From the NCBI RefSeq assembly GCF_018448495.1, contig NZ_CP049902.1:2232001-2296000 (forward strand): a DNA stretch of 64,000 nt. Reading direction: 5' to 3'. The notes under the pieces were generated by a model. It searched no databases and was not told the DNA's origin. It saw only the letters and a list, made by a program, of their open reading frames with translations. The translations under genes and the position numbers were made by a program. The stretch comes from Psychrobacter sp. WY6. GTDB taxonomy: Bacteria; Pseudomonadota; Gammaproteobacteria; Pseudomonadales; Moraxellaceae. This document shows positions 21,504-31,639 of this stretch, in pieces; position 1 is the first letter of the stretch; each line of letters begins with the position of its first letter.

Positions 21504-22557
21504 TTAGACCATACAGGCGCTACTGGCAGCTTTTGCTTTTTCGTACACGTTGTCAGCGTCTAGACCAGTGGCATTGACTTCATCTAGATAGTGCTGTGAG
21601 CCTTCCATTAATGGACCTTTCCAGTCTGGGTCATTGAGTGGGTCAGGGATATCGATCATGATATCGCCTTTTTCTTTGGCTGCGGCCATTGCTTTGGCGT
21701 TACTGACGTCAAATACTTTGGAGACACGTGCTGCCATCTCCGCCCCTGAATTGTCATCAATTACTTTCTTGAGATCATCAGGTAAGTTGTTGTATTTCTC
21801 TTTATTCATACTGATAACAAAAGTAGAGTTATAAAAAGGAATGTTGGTGTGCGTATTGATTAACTCATCAAGACGAAATGCTTGAATGGGCTGCCAAGTA
21901 AAGCTAAGTCCGTCAATGACACCGCGTTGAAGGGATATAAGTATCACTGGCAGGCATGCCAACAGGCGCCGCGCCAGTCGCTTCGATAATGTGACTGGCA
22001 ACCGCAGAAGGTTGACGAATACGCAAACCTTTCATATCAGCTGGCGTGCGAATAGGCTTATCTACGGTATGCAGCGCACCTTGTCCAGTGCCTATCAGCG
22101 CTAGCAGGTGAGTATCTTCGTACTCATTTTTAATGACACTATCATCATACAGTTTATGAAGTATGCAGCTCTGCTGCTGTGCAGTATTGGTGATACCTGG
22201 CAGCTCTACAATTTGAGTTAAAGGAAATCGCCCTGCTGTATATCCTTGCGCTTGCATACCAATATCAACGATACCTTTTGCGGTAGCATCATAGGTAGCA
22301 CCCGGTTTGCTAAGAGTAGCAGAAGGGTAGATCTCAATCTTTAAGCGGCCTTTTGATTCTTCTTCAATTTTCTTTGCCCATGGCTGCAATGCTTCGGTGT
22401 TTATGTTGTCATTGGCAGTCATAAAGTGTGAGAATCTTAGAGTAGTCACATCGCCTGTCTCTACATCAGCGTCTACTGCTGGGTCGTTATTAGAGCAACC
22501 AGTCATCGCGATCGAAGTCGCTAAGAGTATTCCTAAAGGGGGTTTTATTTTCATCAT
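21504..22557 (-). CDS. TRAP-type transporter substrate-binding protein (DctP family), frame broken
   Basis: The first part begins with a signal peptide and lipobox (SIAMTGC). It continues with TTLRFSHFMTANDNINTEAL, WAKKIEEESKGRLKIEIYPS and ADMKGLRIRQPS, standard DctP-family features including the Arg that contacts a substrate carboxylate. Frame is lost near 21945; the second frame gives ISLQRGVIDGLSFTW and YNSTFVISMNKEKYNNLP. Total length is about 350 residues. No membrane components (DctQ, DctM) are nearby, so it is an orphan binding protein in this window. Setting among aromatic catabolic genes suggests an aromatic or keto-acid ligand, but that is inference. Having a lipobox is unusual for a Gram-negative TRAP binding protein. 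Confidence 0.85.
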
Positions 22558-22593
22558 TGAATCCTTTCATGATGGTTAGATATTGTTCGCTAC

Positions 22594-22658
22594 CTAGGGC
22601 GTGTCATCAATTAGTATATTGATGCATTCAATGGTCTTAAAATGATGGCACGCCCTAA
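22594..22658. repeat. Putative MITE-like element, copy B (about 65 bp)
   Basis: CTAGGGCGTGTCATCA at the left faces TGATGGCACGCCCTAA at the right, nearly perfect inverted ends separated by about 33 bases. It sits between the VOC gene and the TRAP binding protein gene. The resulting hairpin could also act on transcripts. Confidence 0.65.
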
Positions 22659-22700
22659 TTAATCATATAAAAAGAGATAGCAAACACAATAACAGGTCAA

Positions 22701-23275
22701 TCACTCACCGACAGGCGCGACTTCTCTTGCTTCAGCCAGTTCCTCTGCATGTAAAAACTGGGTATGAGCTGGTGCGCGTTTGGTACGTGACCATTCTTCT
22801 AACATCTCATACTTCATGGCTTCAGTAATCATCGAGACTTTTTCTTCTGAGGTAATATCATCGTAGGTGAGTTCCATACGATGGCCATTAGGATCAAAGA
22901 AATAGATAGAATGGAAGATACCGTGATTGGTCACACCGACCACATCAATACCATTTTTTCTAAATGCTTTTTTGCTGCCATTAAGGCATCACGGTTTTTT
23001 ACCTTCATGGCTAAGTGTTGCACCCAATTCGGGGTATTCGGATCAAAACCCATTTCAGGCTGATTGGGTACTTCAAAAAACGCCAATACGTTGCCATTAC
23101 CTGCGTCTAAAAACACATGCATATAAGGATCAAAGGCTTTGGTCGAAGGCACGTGGTCTTCAGCAAATGCAAGGATGAAGTCCATGTTTAGATATTTTTG
23201 ATACCATTCAACGGTTTCTTTAGCGTCTTTGCAGCGATAGGCCACATGATGGATTTTTTCAATTTTAAAGCTCAT
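22701..23275 (-). CDS. VOC-superfamily (glyoxalase/extradiol dioxygenase fold) protein, frame broken
   Basis: About 191 codons with one frame loss near 22945, where one more A in GAAAAAATGG restores EKNGIDVVGVTNHGIF. The VOC metal ligands can be seen: His10 in IHHVAYRCKD, His87 in VQHLAMKV and Glu in GHRMELTY. That His-His-Glu set binds Fe, Zn or Ni in dioxygenases and glyoxalases. The gene lies immediately after fahA on the same strand, in the tyrosine cluster, while hmgA is absent from the window. It could be a ring-cleaving dioxygenase acting on homogentisate or a lyase of unknown substrate. The fold call is firm; the reaction is not. Confidence 0.8.
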
Positions 23276-23388
23276 ATCAAACTCCTTTTGATAGGGAATG
23301 CAGTAAGTAATAGGCTGCCAGTACCGATTGACTATAGGTCGATGGTTGCTTGGCAGCTCAAAAACACTGTGCTCACATTTTTTCTAGA

Positions 23389-24690
23389 CTATTTGTCAAA
23401 ATCAAAGTTAAGCGCGGGCAGTACTTTGCCGCGTACTTCACCAAACCCGACACGAATGCCGTCTTTTTCGCTATAGCCTTTCATGATTACTGTGTCGCCA
23501 TCTTCAATAAAACTGCGGGTCTCACCGCCTTTTAAAGTGACAGGTTTGGTCGCATTCCAAGCAATCTCTAGCATTGAGCCATAAGAATCTGGCGTTGGTC
23601 CTGAAATCGTACCTGAGCCCATCATATCGCCAACTTCCACTTTACAGCCAGTGATAGTGTGGTGGGTGAGCTGCTGCGCCATTGACCAATACATGTGCTT
23701 GAAGTTGGTCTCACAAACCACAGTGGCGCTATCTGAGTTTTCAGGCAATAACTCAACTGATAGATGGATGTCGTAGCTATTATTGCTGTCTTTTTCGTTT
23801 AGATATGCCAATGGTTTTGGCTCTTGAATCGGGCATGCCGTTTTAAAAGGTACCAACGCATCCATAGTCACAATCCAAGGCGAGACTTCAGAAGCAAAGG
23901 TTTTAGCATTAAATGGACCTAAAGGCACGTATTCCCATTTTTGAATGTCACGGGCTGACCAGTCGTTGAGCAAAACCATGCCAAAAATATGCTCAGAAGC
24001 ATTGTCCACTGCGATTGGTTGACCAATGCTATTACCTTTACCAACTACAAAAGCAGTCTCAAGCTCAAAATCTAAACGCTTGCAGGCTGAGAAAATAGGG
24101 CGGTCATCAGCGTTTGGCTTTAATTGACCAGAGGGGCGTATCACCTCAGTGCCACTGACGATGACGGTGCTGGCGCGTCCGTTATAGCCCACTGGCATTT
24201 CAGTCCAGTTAGGGAGCAGGGCGTTGTTTGGATCACGAAACATAGTGCCGACGTTGGTGGCGTGCTCTTTAGACGAATAGAAATCGGTAAAGCCTGGTAC
24301 GTGAACAGGCAGATGCATGGTGACGTCTGCTTGATTAAATAGCGCTTTTTTCTGCAAATCTTGATTATCACGCAAGGCGTCGCTGGCACTAGATAGGAGG
24401 GTTTGGATGGTTGTGCGTGCTTGGGTCCAATTGTCTCGACCTGAGTCAATAAAAGCGTTTAGCGTTGCTTGATCAAAATATGGACCACCCTCTAAGCTCA
24501 GTAAACCTTCTGCTTCGAGCACAGCCAAATCCAATACGTACTCACCGATAGCCACACCAGCGCGGCGCTTATTATTATCAGCAGCGTCTTTGGCGTCACT
24601 AAAAATACCATAAGGCAGGTTATGAATGGAGAAGTCAGAATCAGCGGCGATATCGATAAAGGATATGAGGGTGTTGTCAATCTTTGACAT
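23389..24690 (-). CDS. fahA: Fumarylacetoacetase
   Basis: A 433-residue protein. The N-terminal SH3-like domain (FSIHNLPYGIFSD) precedes the FAH catalytic domain. Motifs include DFYSSKEHATNVGTMFRD, the metal-binding E-x-E region (DFELETAFVVGKGN), LLNDWSARDIQKWEY, and MGSGTISGP near the C-terminus. Length matches fungal and animal-type fumarylacetoacetases. It hydrolyses fumarylacetoacetate to fumarate and acetoacetate, the last step of tyrosine breakdown, with a divalent metal. It is upstream of, and co-directional with, the VOC gene. Frame intact. Confidence 0.95.
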   Translation of the reverse strand: MSKIDNTLISFIDIAADSDFSIHNLPYGIFSDAKDAADNNKRRAGVAIGEYVLDLAVLEAEGLLSLEGGPYFDQATLNAFIDSGRDNWTQARTTIQTLLSSASDALRDNQDLQKKALFNQADVTMHLPVHVPGFTDFYSSKEHATNVGTMFRDPNNALLPNWTEMPVGYNGRASTVIVSGTEVIRPSGQLKPNADDRPIFSACKRLDFELETAFVVGKGNSIGQPIAVDNASEHIFGMVLLNDWSARDIQKWEYVPLGPFNAKTFASEVSPWIVTMDALVPFKTACPIQEPKPLAYLNEKDSNNSYDIHLSVELLPENSDSATVVCETNFKHMYWSMAQQLTHHTITGCKVEVGDMMGSGTISGPTPDSYGSMLEIAWNATKPVTLKGGETRSFIEDGDTVIMKGYSEKDGIRVGFGEVRGKVLPALNFDFDK

Positions 24691-24865
24691 AGGTTGCTCC
24701 TTGCTAAAGCATATAATGAATTACGTTATAATTAACTACTTACGCATAATGTAATTTATCAAAGTGGAGATTGCAAGGGTTTTTGTGCAGTGTTTTCTTA
24801 AAATAGACGTGATACTAGGGACGTTGATGTCTTTGGTAAAACAAATAGGAAAAACGTAGGACATA

Positions 24866-24896
24866 AAAAAAGGCTGAGCACTCGCTCAACCTTTTT
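24866..24896. terminator. Bidirectional terminator between fahA and tyrB
   Basis: AAAAAGG-TGAGC and GCTCA-CCTTTTT pair around a four-base loop with A and T runs on the two sides. It is placed just after the end of the tyrB-like gene on the minus strand. Confidence 0.8.
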
Positions 24897-24942
24897 ATGA
24901 ATCGCTATTACTGACTACCGCACCGTTTTAATGCGTGCTCAC

Positions 24943-26139
24943 TCAGTCTTTCAAGACGTCTGCCATGGCATTGGCCACATAGTCGATGTTGCTGGTGTTC
25001 AGTCCAGCCACACACATACGTGAGTTGGAAACCATGTAAATGCCAAACTCGCTTTGTAAGCGTTCGACTTGCTCAGGCGTCAGACCAGTAAAGCTAAACA
25101 TGCCATTTTGACGGGTAATATAGTCAAAGTTGCGGTTCGGGATTTTGGCTTCTAACACTGATTTTAGCTGTAAACGCATGGCTTTGATACGGTCGCGCAT
25201 CGCATAAACTTCGCCAACCCATTGCTTATGTAGTGCTTCGTCGTTCATAACGATATCGACCACACGACCACCATGTGATGGCGGGCTTGAGTAAATACGG
25301 CGTACGGTAGCATTTAGCTGACCGAAGACGCGCTCTGTCTCGTCAACCGTTGGACAAACAACTGATAGACCACCGACACGCTCACCATATAGCGATAAGT
25401 TTTTAGAGAATGAGTTGCTGACAAACAATGGCAAGCCCATATCGACAGCTTTACGAATCGCATAAGCATCGCTGTCCATGTCTTCGCCAAAGCCTTGGTA
25501 GGCAATGTCCATAAATGGAATCAATTCGCGCGCTTGAATGACGTTCAGCACGGTATCCCATTGCTCACGGGTCAAATCTAGACCTGTTGGATTGTGGCAA
25601 CAAGGATGCAGCAAGATCACATCATTTTTGTTCAACGTCTCAAAAAACGCAATCATTTCATCGAATTTGATGCTGCTGTTGGCTTTATCGTAGTACGGGT
25701 ATTTACCCACTTCGACATCAGAGCCTTCAAAAATGGCAATGTGGTTGCCCCATGTCGGGTCACTCACATAGCATTTAGATTGTGGGAACCATTCATGGAT
25801 GAACTCAGCGCCGACTTTTAACGCGCCAGAACCGCCGATTGTAGCGATAGTAGCGACCAAACCGTCTTTTAAAATCTGCGCGTCTTTACCGAACAGTAGT
25901 TCCTGACAGCCTTTACGATGTCCTGGTAAGCCTGCCATCGGCAGATAAGGACGCGGCGCAATAGGATCGGCAATGCGTTCTTCGGCTGTTTTTACACAGT
26001 CAAGTACAGGCAATACACCATTTTCATCATAATAAATACCAATGCCTAAATTGACCTTTTTAGGATTGTTATCTGCTGTATATTTTTCCATCAGCCCTAA
26101 AATTGGATCACCAGCGTAATAGTCGATACGTTCAAACAT
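24943..26139 (-). CDS. tyrB: Aromatic-amino-acid aminotransferase (class I aspartate family)
   Basis: A 398-residue PLP enzyme. Motifs: MFERIDYYAGDPILGLM at the start, VNLGIGIYYDENG, HPCCHNPTGLDLTREQW, MDIAYQGFGEDMDSD, the Schiff-base Lys in SNSFSKNLSLYGERVGG, and SSPPSHGGRVV. This matches the AspC/TyrB subgroup; context with hpd and phhA favours a tyrosine or phenylalanine transaminase giving 4-hydroxyphenylpyruvate. Cysteines in HPCCHNP are typical of this branch. The frame is intact. It could equally supply aspartate transaminase activity. Confidence 0.9.
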   Translation of the reverse strand: MFERIDYYAGDPILGLMEKYTADNNPKKVNLGIGIYYDENGVLPVLDCVKTAEERIADPIAPRPYLPMAGLPGHRKGCQELLFGKDAQILKDGLVATIATIGGSGALKVGAEFIHEWFPQSKCYVSDPTWGNHIAIFEGSDVEVGKYPYYDKANSSIKFDEMIAFFETLNKNDVILLHPCCHNPTGLDLTREQWDTVLNVIQARELIPFMDIAYQGFGEDMDSDAYAIRKAVDMGLPLFVSNSFSKNLSLYGERVGGLSVVCPTVDETERVFGQLNATVRRIYSSPPSHGGRVVDIVMNDEALHKQWVGEVYAMRDRIKAMRLQLKSVLEAKIPNRNFDYITRQNGMFSFTGLTPEQVERLQSEFGIYMVSNSRMCVAGLNTSNIDYVANAMADVLKD

Positions 26140-26302
26140 GTTGTTTCCTTATGAAATATAAATCAAGCCGCCAAAAATCATAGAGCAAATTGACGGTTAA
26201 CTCAATATGAGATTCAATTATCTTGCATAATTAAAAATAGTTGGTTGCAACCATTGTGTTTCAAGGCTTTTTAAGCACCGATCATGTCTGTATCAGCGAT
26301 AC

Positions 26303-27229
26303 TTAAGTATGCTGTAAGTCATTAAAATGACTGGAAAAATAGCTCTGCAAGAAGTCTTTGAAAGCAATGGTAGCAGGCGATAACGCACGAGAAGAACGCT
26401 GATAGATAAAAAACTGCCGCATTTTAACGGGTTGTGCCAGCGGCCTCATTTGTAAGCCATTGGCGCTAACCCAGTCGATGACTTCGGGCATATAGGGCAA
26501 ACATAAGGTAATACCGAAGCCTTGACGGGTCATTTCAAGCGCGGTAGACATAAAATTCACTTTATACCGTGCCTGTTGGATATGACTGGCGATACGGTCA
26601 TCCAACTCGGCTGTCACTTGTTCAATGAAAGGGCCTTGCAGCGTGATGAGCGGAATGTCTAATAAATCCTGCCACATTTCATGTTTTTGTGCCAGCGCAT
26701 GGTTGTCAGGCATCACCACACAAAATGGCAGCTGATATAACAAATCAGCATTGATATCGTCCTCAGCCTCCATAAATCCAAGCTCAGTACCGACACCCAA
26801 ATCTACTTCAATGTCCTGAATATGTCTGAGTAAGTTTTCTGCCGAACAATCTAATAGCGACACGCTAATCTCGGGGTGTTGTTTGGAAAACTGGGCGATG
26901 ACTGCTGGCATCGAAGAGGCTGCAAACTGCGAAACAGCGAGTCGTACTTGACCTTGCGCCAAGCTTGTTAAACTGCTCGCCTCATTTTCAAACAGCTGCA
27001 TCTCATTCAAGATACGCCGTGCTTGTGGCAATAAATGCCGTCCTACTACCGACAAAGACAGCTGGCGGGTAGTACGGTCGAACAGCACAATACCGAGGCT
27101 GGACTCTAGCTCTTTAATCAAGCCGCTAACGGCAGATTGGGTCAAATGCATCTGATCGCTGGCACGGGTAAAACTGCCATTGTCAGCGACTTGGATAAAA
27201 GCGGTTAATTGGCGAATGCTGATATTCAT
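26303..27229 (-). CDS. LysR-family transcriptional regulator
   Basis: A 308-residue regulator with a standard N-terminal helix-turn-helix (ISIRQLTAFIQVADNGSFTR, then TQSAVSGLIKELESSLG and LFDRTTRQL) and a periplasmic-binding-like effector domain (GQVRLAVSQFAASSMPAVIA). It is divergent from hpd, from which it is separated by about 140 bases. It may therefore regulate hpd and itself; the effector is unknown. Frame intact. Confidence 0.88.
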   Translation of the reverse strand: MNISIRQLTAFIQVADNGSFTRASDQMHLTQSAVSGLIKELESSLGIVLFDRTTRQLSLSVVGRHLLPQARRILNEMQLFENEASSLTSLAQGQVRLAVSQFAASSMPAVIAQFSKQHPEISVSLLDCSAENLLRHIQDIEVDLGVGTELGFMEAEDDINADLLYQLPFCVVMPDNHALAQKHEMWQDLLDIPLITLQGPFIEQVTAELDDRIASHIQQARYKVNFMSTALEMTRQGFGITLCLPYMPEVIDWVSANGLQMRPLAQPVKMRQFFIYQRSSRALSPATIAFKDFLQSYFSSHFNDLQHT

Positions 27230-27300
27230 AAGTAAACCTGAAATAAATCATAAAAAACAATTAGTCTTATAAATAAACCTAATCTAATATAAATACATCG

Positions 27301-27317
27301 TCAATAAGAATTATTGA
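27301..27317. promoter_or_regulatory. Small palindrome in the LysR-hpd intergenic region
   Basis: TCAATAA and TTATTGA flank a GAA spacer about 55 bases before the hpd start. The position suits a LysR-type or IclR-type operator, but a 7-bp arm in AT-rich DNA is weak evidence. Confidence 0.3.
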
Positions 27318-27372
27318 TTGAAGACATTTTTTATCGCATTTTTACCACCAATTGAAATTAAGGATGATTACA

Positions 27373-28472
27373 ATGGCAGATTTATTTGACAACCCAATGA
27401 GCCTGAATGGGTTTGATTTTGTTGAATTCGCCTCGCCTCAACCGGATGCGGTCGACGCATTGTTCAAACAGCTTGGCTTTGCCCATGTCGCCAATCATCG
27501 CTCAAAAGATGTGGCGCTATACCGTCAAGGTGATATCAATCTTATTCTAAATCGTGAACCAAAAAGCGAAGCCAGCTATTTCGTTGAAGAGCATGGTGCT
27601 GGCGCTTGTAGCATGGGTTTTCGTGTGCAGAATTCCAAAAAAGCTTATGAGCGTGCCATCGAAATGGGCGCGCAGCCAGTAGACGTACCCACTGGTGTGA
27701 TGGAGCTGCGCCTGCCTGCTATCAAGGGTATCGGTGGCTCACTGATTTATCTCATCGATCGTTATAAAGATGGTGAGTCTATTTATGACGTCGATTTCGA
27801 GTTTTTTGCTGATGTAGACCGTCGTCCTGTCGGGCATGGTTTTAAAGTCATCGACCATTTAACCCATAACGTTTACCGTGGTCGCATGGCTTATTGGGCA
27901 AACTTTTATGAGCGCATCTTTAACTTCCGCGAAATCCGCTTTTTGACATCAAAGGTGAATATACGGGTTTGACCAGTAAAGCCATGACAGCGCCTGATGG
28001 CAAAATCCGTATTCCATTGAACGAAGAGTCAAAGCAGGGCGGCGGTCAAATTGAAGAATACTTGATGCATTTCAACGGTGAAGGTATTCAGCATATTGCT
28101 TTGGCCAGCGATGATTTGTTTGCCAGCATCGATAAATTAAAAGCAGCGGGTATCCCGCTCATGACTGCTCCAACCGCAACTTACTATGAAATGCTGAGTG
28201 AGCGTCTACCAAATCATGGCGAAAATGTCTCTGAGCTACAGATGCGCGGTATCTTGTTAGATGGCACCACTGAAGGCGGCGCACCGCGTCTGCTACTACA
28301 AATTTTCTCTGAAACTATCTTAGGTAGCCCTGTATTCTTCGAGTTTATCCAGCGTAAAGGTGATTACGAAGATGGCTTTGGCGAAGGTAATTTCAAAGCC
28401 CTATTTGAATCCATCGAGCGCGATCAAGTCCGTCGTGGCACGGTTGGTCAGCCAGAAACTGAAACACCGTAA
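27373..28472 (+). CDS. hpd: 4-Hydroxyphenylpyruvate dioxygenase (frame broken)
   Basis: The start at ATG 27373 ([16 protein letters not shown]) is chosen because AAGGA lies nine bases upstream; earlier in-frame starts lack one. About 367 residues, the usual length. Motifs: [16 protein letters not shown], then the second VOC repeat with [14 protein letters not shown] (metal His), [13 protein letters not shown] (metal His) and the Glu-containing [11 protein letters not shown]. Frame is lost near 27943; one additional T in GCTTTTTGAC restores [15 protein letters not shown]. The enzyme converts 4-hydroxyphenylpyruvate to homogentisate using Fe(II) and O2. Central gene of the tyrosine pathway here; divergent from the LysR gene. 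Confidence 0.93.
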
Positions 28473-28656
28473 GCGCCTCTACAGGGAAAAATCCATAAAA
28501 TAAACGGGCAGGGCAAAAGAAGTTTGTCTTGTCCCTAATAACCACTGCGCTCTGTAATACCATGTGTTCAATGCGATGACTGAGCTATGGTTCAGTCATG
28601 ATTGAAAACGAATAGCAAAAATTCAGAGCGCTAATGGCAATAAAAGGAATACAGGC

Positions 28657-29608
28657 ATGGAACGCCTACCACATACGAATTCTGTTAATAAAGCTATCGG
28701 TGCCAACAGCGTTGCTTGCAAAACGCTAGGCACTGATGCCAGTCACGATGATTCTGCTTATAAAAAGCAGGATTCTATGCCTAAAAACAACCTTACGTGT
28801 CGCATCAGCCAGATAGCCATGGTCATATTCACTATAGTGATGATGAAAATGGTATGTGGCAGGCATTGCTTGAGCGTCAAGCCGAGCAAATACCTAACCG
28901 TGCCTGCCCAGCCTATCTAGACGGTTTAAAAAAGCTGAATTTGCCCGCTACGCGTATTCCGCAATTGCATGATATCGATGAGGTATTGCAAGCCACGACT
29001 GGCTGGCAAACTGCCGCTGTCCCTGCATTAATCAGTTTTGGTAAGTTTTTTAAATTGCTTGCCAATAAATCCTTTCCGGTGGCAACTTTTATCCGTCGAT
29101 TTGATGATATGGACTATATCGAAGAGCCCGATATTTTTCATGAAATCGTTGGACATTGTCCGCTTTGACCCATCCTGCCTTTGCGACGTTCAATGAAACT
29201 TATGGCAAGTTGGGTCTTAATGCCACTAAAGAAGAACGGTGGTTTTTGGCACGGCTCTATTGGTTTACCATCGAGTTTGGTTTGGTTGGAAAGACACAAG
29301 ATAACCGTAGAATCTATGGCGGAGGCATCCTAAGCTCACCGTCTGAGACGGTTTATGCACTCAATGCTGGTTCTGAGCAGCAAGCAGAACCTCAGCATCA
29401 ACCGCAAAATCAACCAGAGCACCGAGCGTTTGACTTGCTTGATGTGTTGCGTACCCCTTATCGTATCGATCATATCCAGCCGATTTATTATGTCATTGAT
29501 GATTTGGATACATTATTTGATATCGTCAATAGCGATGTCATGGGAATGGTCAAACAAGCCATGTCGCTAGGATTGTTCGAGCCTAGTTATGCGGTAAAAA
29601 ACGCCTAA
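28657..29608 (+). CDS. phhA: Phenylalanine 4-monooxygenase (frame broken twice)
   Basis: The ATG at 28657 follows AAAGGAA. A variable N-terminus of about 40 residues leads, after a frame loss near 28785, to YVSHQPDSHGHIHYSDDENG and then WQALLERQ. The catalytic core has the iron-binding HEIVGH, then, after a second loss near 29163 (one more T in CGCTTTGACC restores HCPLLTHPAFA), YWFTIEFGL with the third iron ligand Glu. Together they give a 2-His-1-carboxylate site of aromatic amino acid hydroxylases. Length about 317 residues, somewhat longer than most bacterial PhhA. It hydroxylates phenylalanine to tyrosine with tetrahydrobiopterin or a related pterin. Downstream phhB recycles the cofactor. 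Confidence 0.92.
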
Positions 29609-29733
29609 TGCATGGTTAAGACAAACGGCATCATTTGAATGACGTAGCCGTAAATGACAGCGTCAACATGGACGTAACTGTATTAAACATAACAGTATTA
29701 AAAAATGAATAGTTAACATAAAAGGACATTATA

Positions 29734-30075
29734 ATGACGACATTATCACAAGCCAGCTGTGAGGCCTGCCGCATTGGCGCGCCAACGGTCAGCGACATCG
29801 AAACACAAGAGCTATTACAGCAAATTCCAGATTGGTCATTGATCGAGGTTGATGGCATCAAGCAATTACAACGTCAATATAAATTCAAAAACTTCGTCAA
29901 GGCGATGGAGTTTGCCAACCAATTAGCTGAAATCGCCGAAGTAGAAGGGCATCATCCTGGCATATTGGTAGAGTGGGGCAAGGTGACGGTTACGTGGTGG
30001 TCACACAGCATTAAAGGTCTGCATCGCAATGATTTTGTCATGGCAGCTAAGACCGATAGTCTGCTGGATCAATAA
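29734..30075 (+). CDS. phhB: Pterin-4a-carbinolamine dehydratase
   Basis: A 113-residue protein. Motifs: [39 protein letters not shown], and the catalytic [19 protein letters not shown] with the two adjacent His. It dehydrates the 4a-carbinolamine formed by PhhA so that the pterin can be reduced and reused. AAAGGAC precedes the ATG. It is 126 bases downstream of phhA and in the same direction, as in many gammaproteobacteria. Frame intact. Confidence 0.95.
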   Translation: MTTLSQASCEACRIGAPTVSDIETQELLQQIPDWSLIEVDGIKQLQRQYKFKNFVKAMEFANQLAEIAEVEGHHPGILVEWGKVTVTWWSHSIKGLHRNDFVMAAKTDSLLDQ

Positions 30076-30164
30076 TGAGGGTAGCAATCGCTATTGCAAC
30101 TCATTAAACTTGTCCGACTCAAAGCCAACCCTAACGCCAGATTTGACTGGCAAGCTAAGGATGT

Positions 30165-31553
30165 GTGATGCCTCCAAAAATATTAACCCAAATTTCACCT
30201 CAACTGGCATTTATGATTTCTGCCATTGTCATCGCTATTATGGGTGTTACCATGATAGGTTTTGGCTGGGTACCGCATTTATCATTGATACTCGCTATTT
30301 GTGTCTTGCTGGGCATTGGTCTGTTTAAAGGCTTGACCTTTGATGACATGCAAGCGCAAATGGCATCGGGTGTCATGCGTGGTATCGGTGCTATCTATCT
30401 ATTCTTCTTTATTGGTTTGATGGTCGCCGCTTTAATGATGTCTGGTGCTATTCCAACGCTGATGTATTTTGGTTTTCAGTTGATATCGCCAGAGTATTAT
30501 TACATTTCAGCCTTTGTATTGACCTCCATTATTGGTATTGCCTTGGGCAGTAGTTTGACCACCGCGGCGACATTGGGTTGGCTTTTATTGGTATGAGTAA
30601 TGCCTTTGATGCCAACGTGGCGATTGCGGCTGGTGCGGTGGTCTCAGGGGCGTTTTTTGGTGATAAAATGTCGCCGTTATCAGACACCTGTACCATTGCT
30701 TCATCGGTGGTGGGTATTGATTTGTTTGAGCATATTCGCAATATGATGTATACCACGGTACCAGCGTGGATACTCACGGTCATTATTTTTGGTTTTTTCT
30801 GGGCAGACCGCAGGCTCTGACTTGAGTCAAGTAACCGTATTGCAAGGTCAGTTGATTGAAAGTGGCTTGGTACATGGTTATGCGGTATTGCCATTCGTGG
30901 TACTGGTTGGGTTGGCGGTTTTTCGTGTCAATGCCATTTATACGATTATCTGTACCATTGTGGCAGCATTGATTATTACTTATTTGCACAGCTCGCCGAG
31001 CTTTGGACAATTAGGTGGCTATTTATTTGCAGGCTATGCACCAGCTGAATCGTTAGAGCTGGGTGAAGTCGGTGGTATGCTATCGCGCGGCGGTGTGCAG
31101 AGTATGTTCTTCACTCAAGCGATTGTAATATTGGCACTCAGTCTCGGTGGCTTGCTCACAGCATTGGGTATTTTGCCAGCACTGTTATCAGGGATTAAAG
31201 ACACCTTAACCACATCAGGACGCGCCATATTTGCCGCTGCCATGTCTGCTCTGAGTATTAACGTGCTTATTGGCGAGCAGTATTTGAGTATTTTATTATC
31301 TGGTACTGCCTTTCGTCCGACGTTTGAGCGTTTGAATTTACATCCTAAGAATCTGTCTCGTACCATTGAAGATGCAGGTACGGTCATCAATCCTCTAGTG
31401 CCTTGGAGTGTGTGCGGCGTGTTTATCAGCCAAGCATTAGGCGTGCCCGTGCTTGATTATCTGCCTTATGCGTTCTTCTGTTATTTATCGCTACTACTAA
31501 CGATATTGTTTGGTTTTACGGGAATTACCATCAGCCGACTCAAGAGTCAGTGA
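30165..31553 (+). CDS. NhaC-family Na+/H+ antiporter-type transporter (frame broken twice)
   Basis: About 463 codons in three frames, breaks near 30580 and 30805. Around eleven hydrophobic segments are seen. Family motifs: GIALGSSLTTAATLG, VVSGAFFGDKMSPLSDTC, and the C-terminal EDAGTVINPLVPWSVCG. NhaC-type proteins exchange Na+ and H+ or move small organic acids with Na+. Sitting just after phhAB, with its own strong terminator behind it, it may transport an aromatic amino acid or its keto acid rather than just sodium. That role is inference from position only. Confidence 0.85.
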
Positions 31554-31591
31554 CCCGAAAAACTTTTGTCTTTAAATTCTGCATTAAAACG

Positions 31592-31639
31592 CTAGGGCTT
31601 GTGTCTTCTAAGACAACACAACAAGCCCTAGTTTTTATT
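31592..31639 (+). terminator. Terminator of the NhaC-family gene
   Basis: CTAGGGCTTGT and ACAAGCCCTAG form an 11-base stem followed by TTTTTATTT. The outer CTAGGGC resembles the ends of the repeat elements elsewhere, but the inner sequence differs. Confidence 0.75.

Noticed and set aside
22594..22658. Interpreting the inverted repeat as an ordinary terminator of the VOC gene or the TRAP gene
   Set aside because: There is no T run, and the same ends recur at several unrelated loci, which points to a repeated element.
24141..24449. Minus-strand open frame of 102 codons within fahA
   Set aside because: It lies in a different frame of the same strand as the intact fahA gene and shows no family features.
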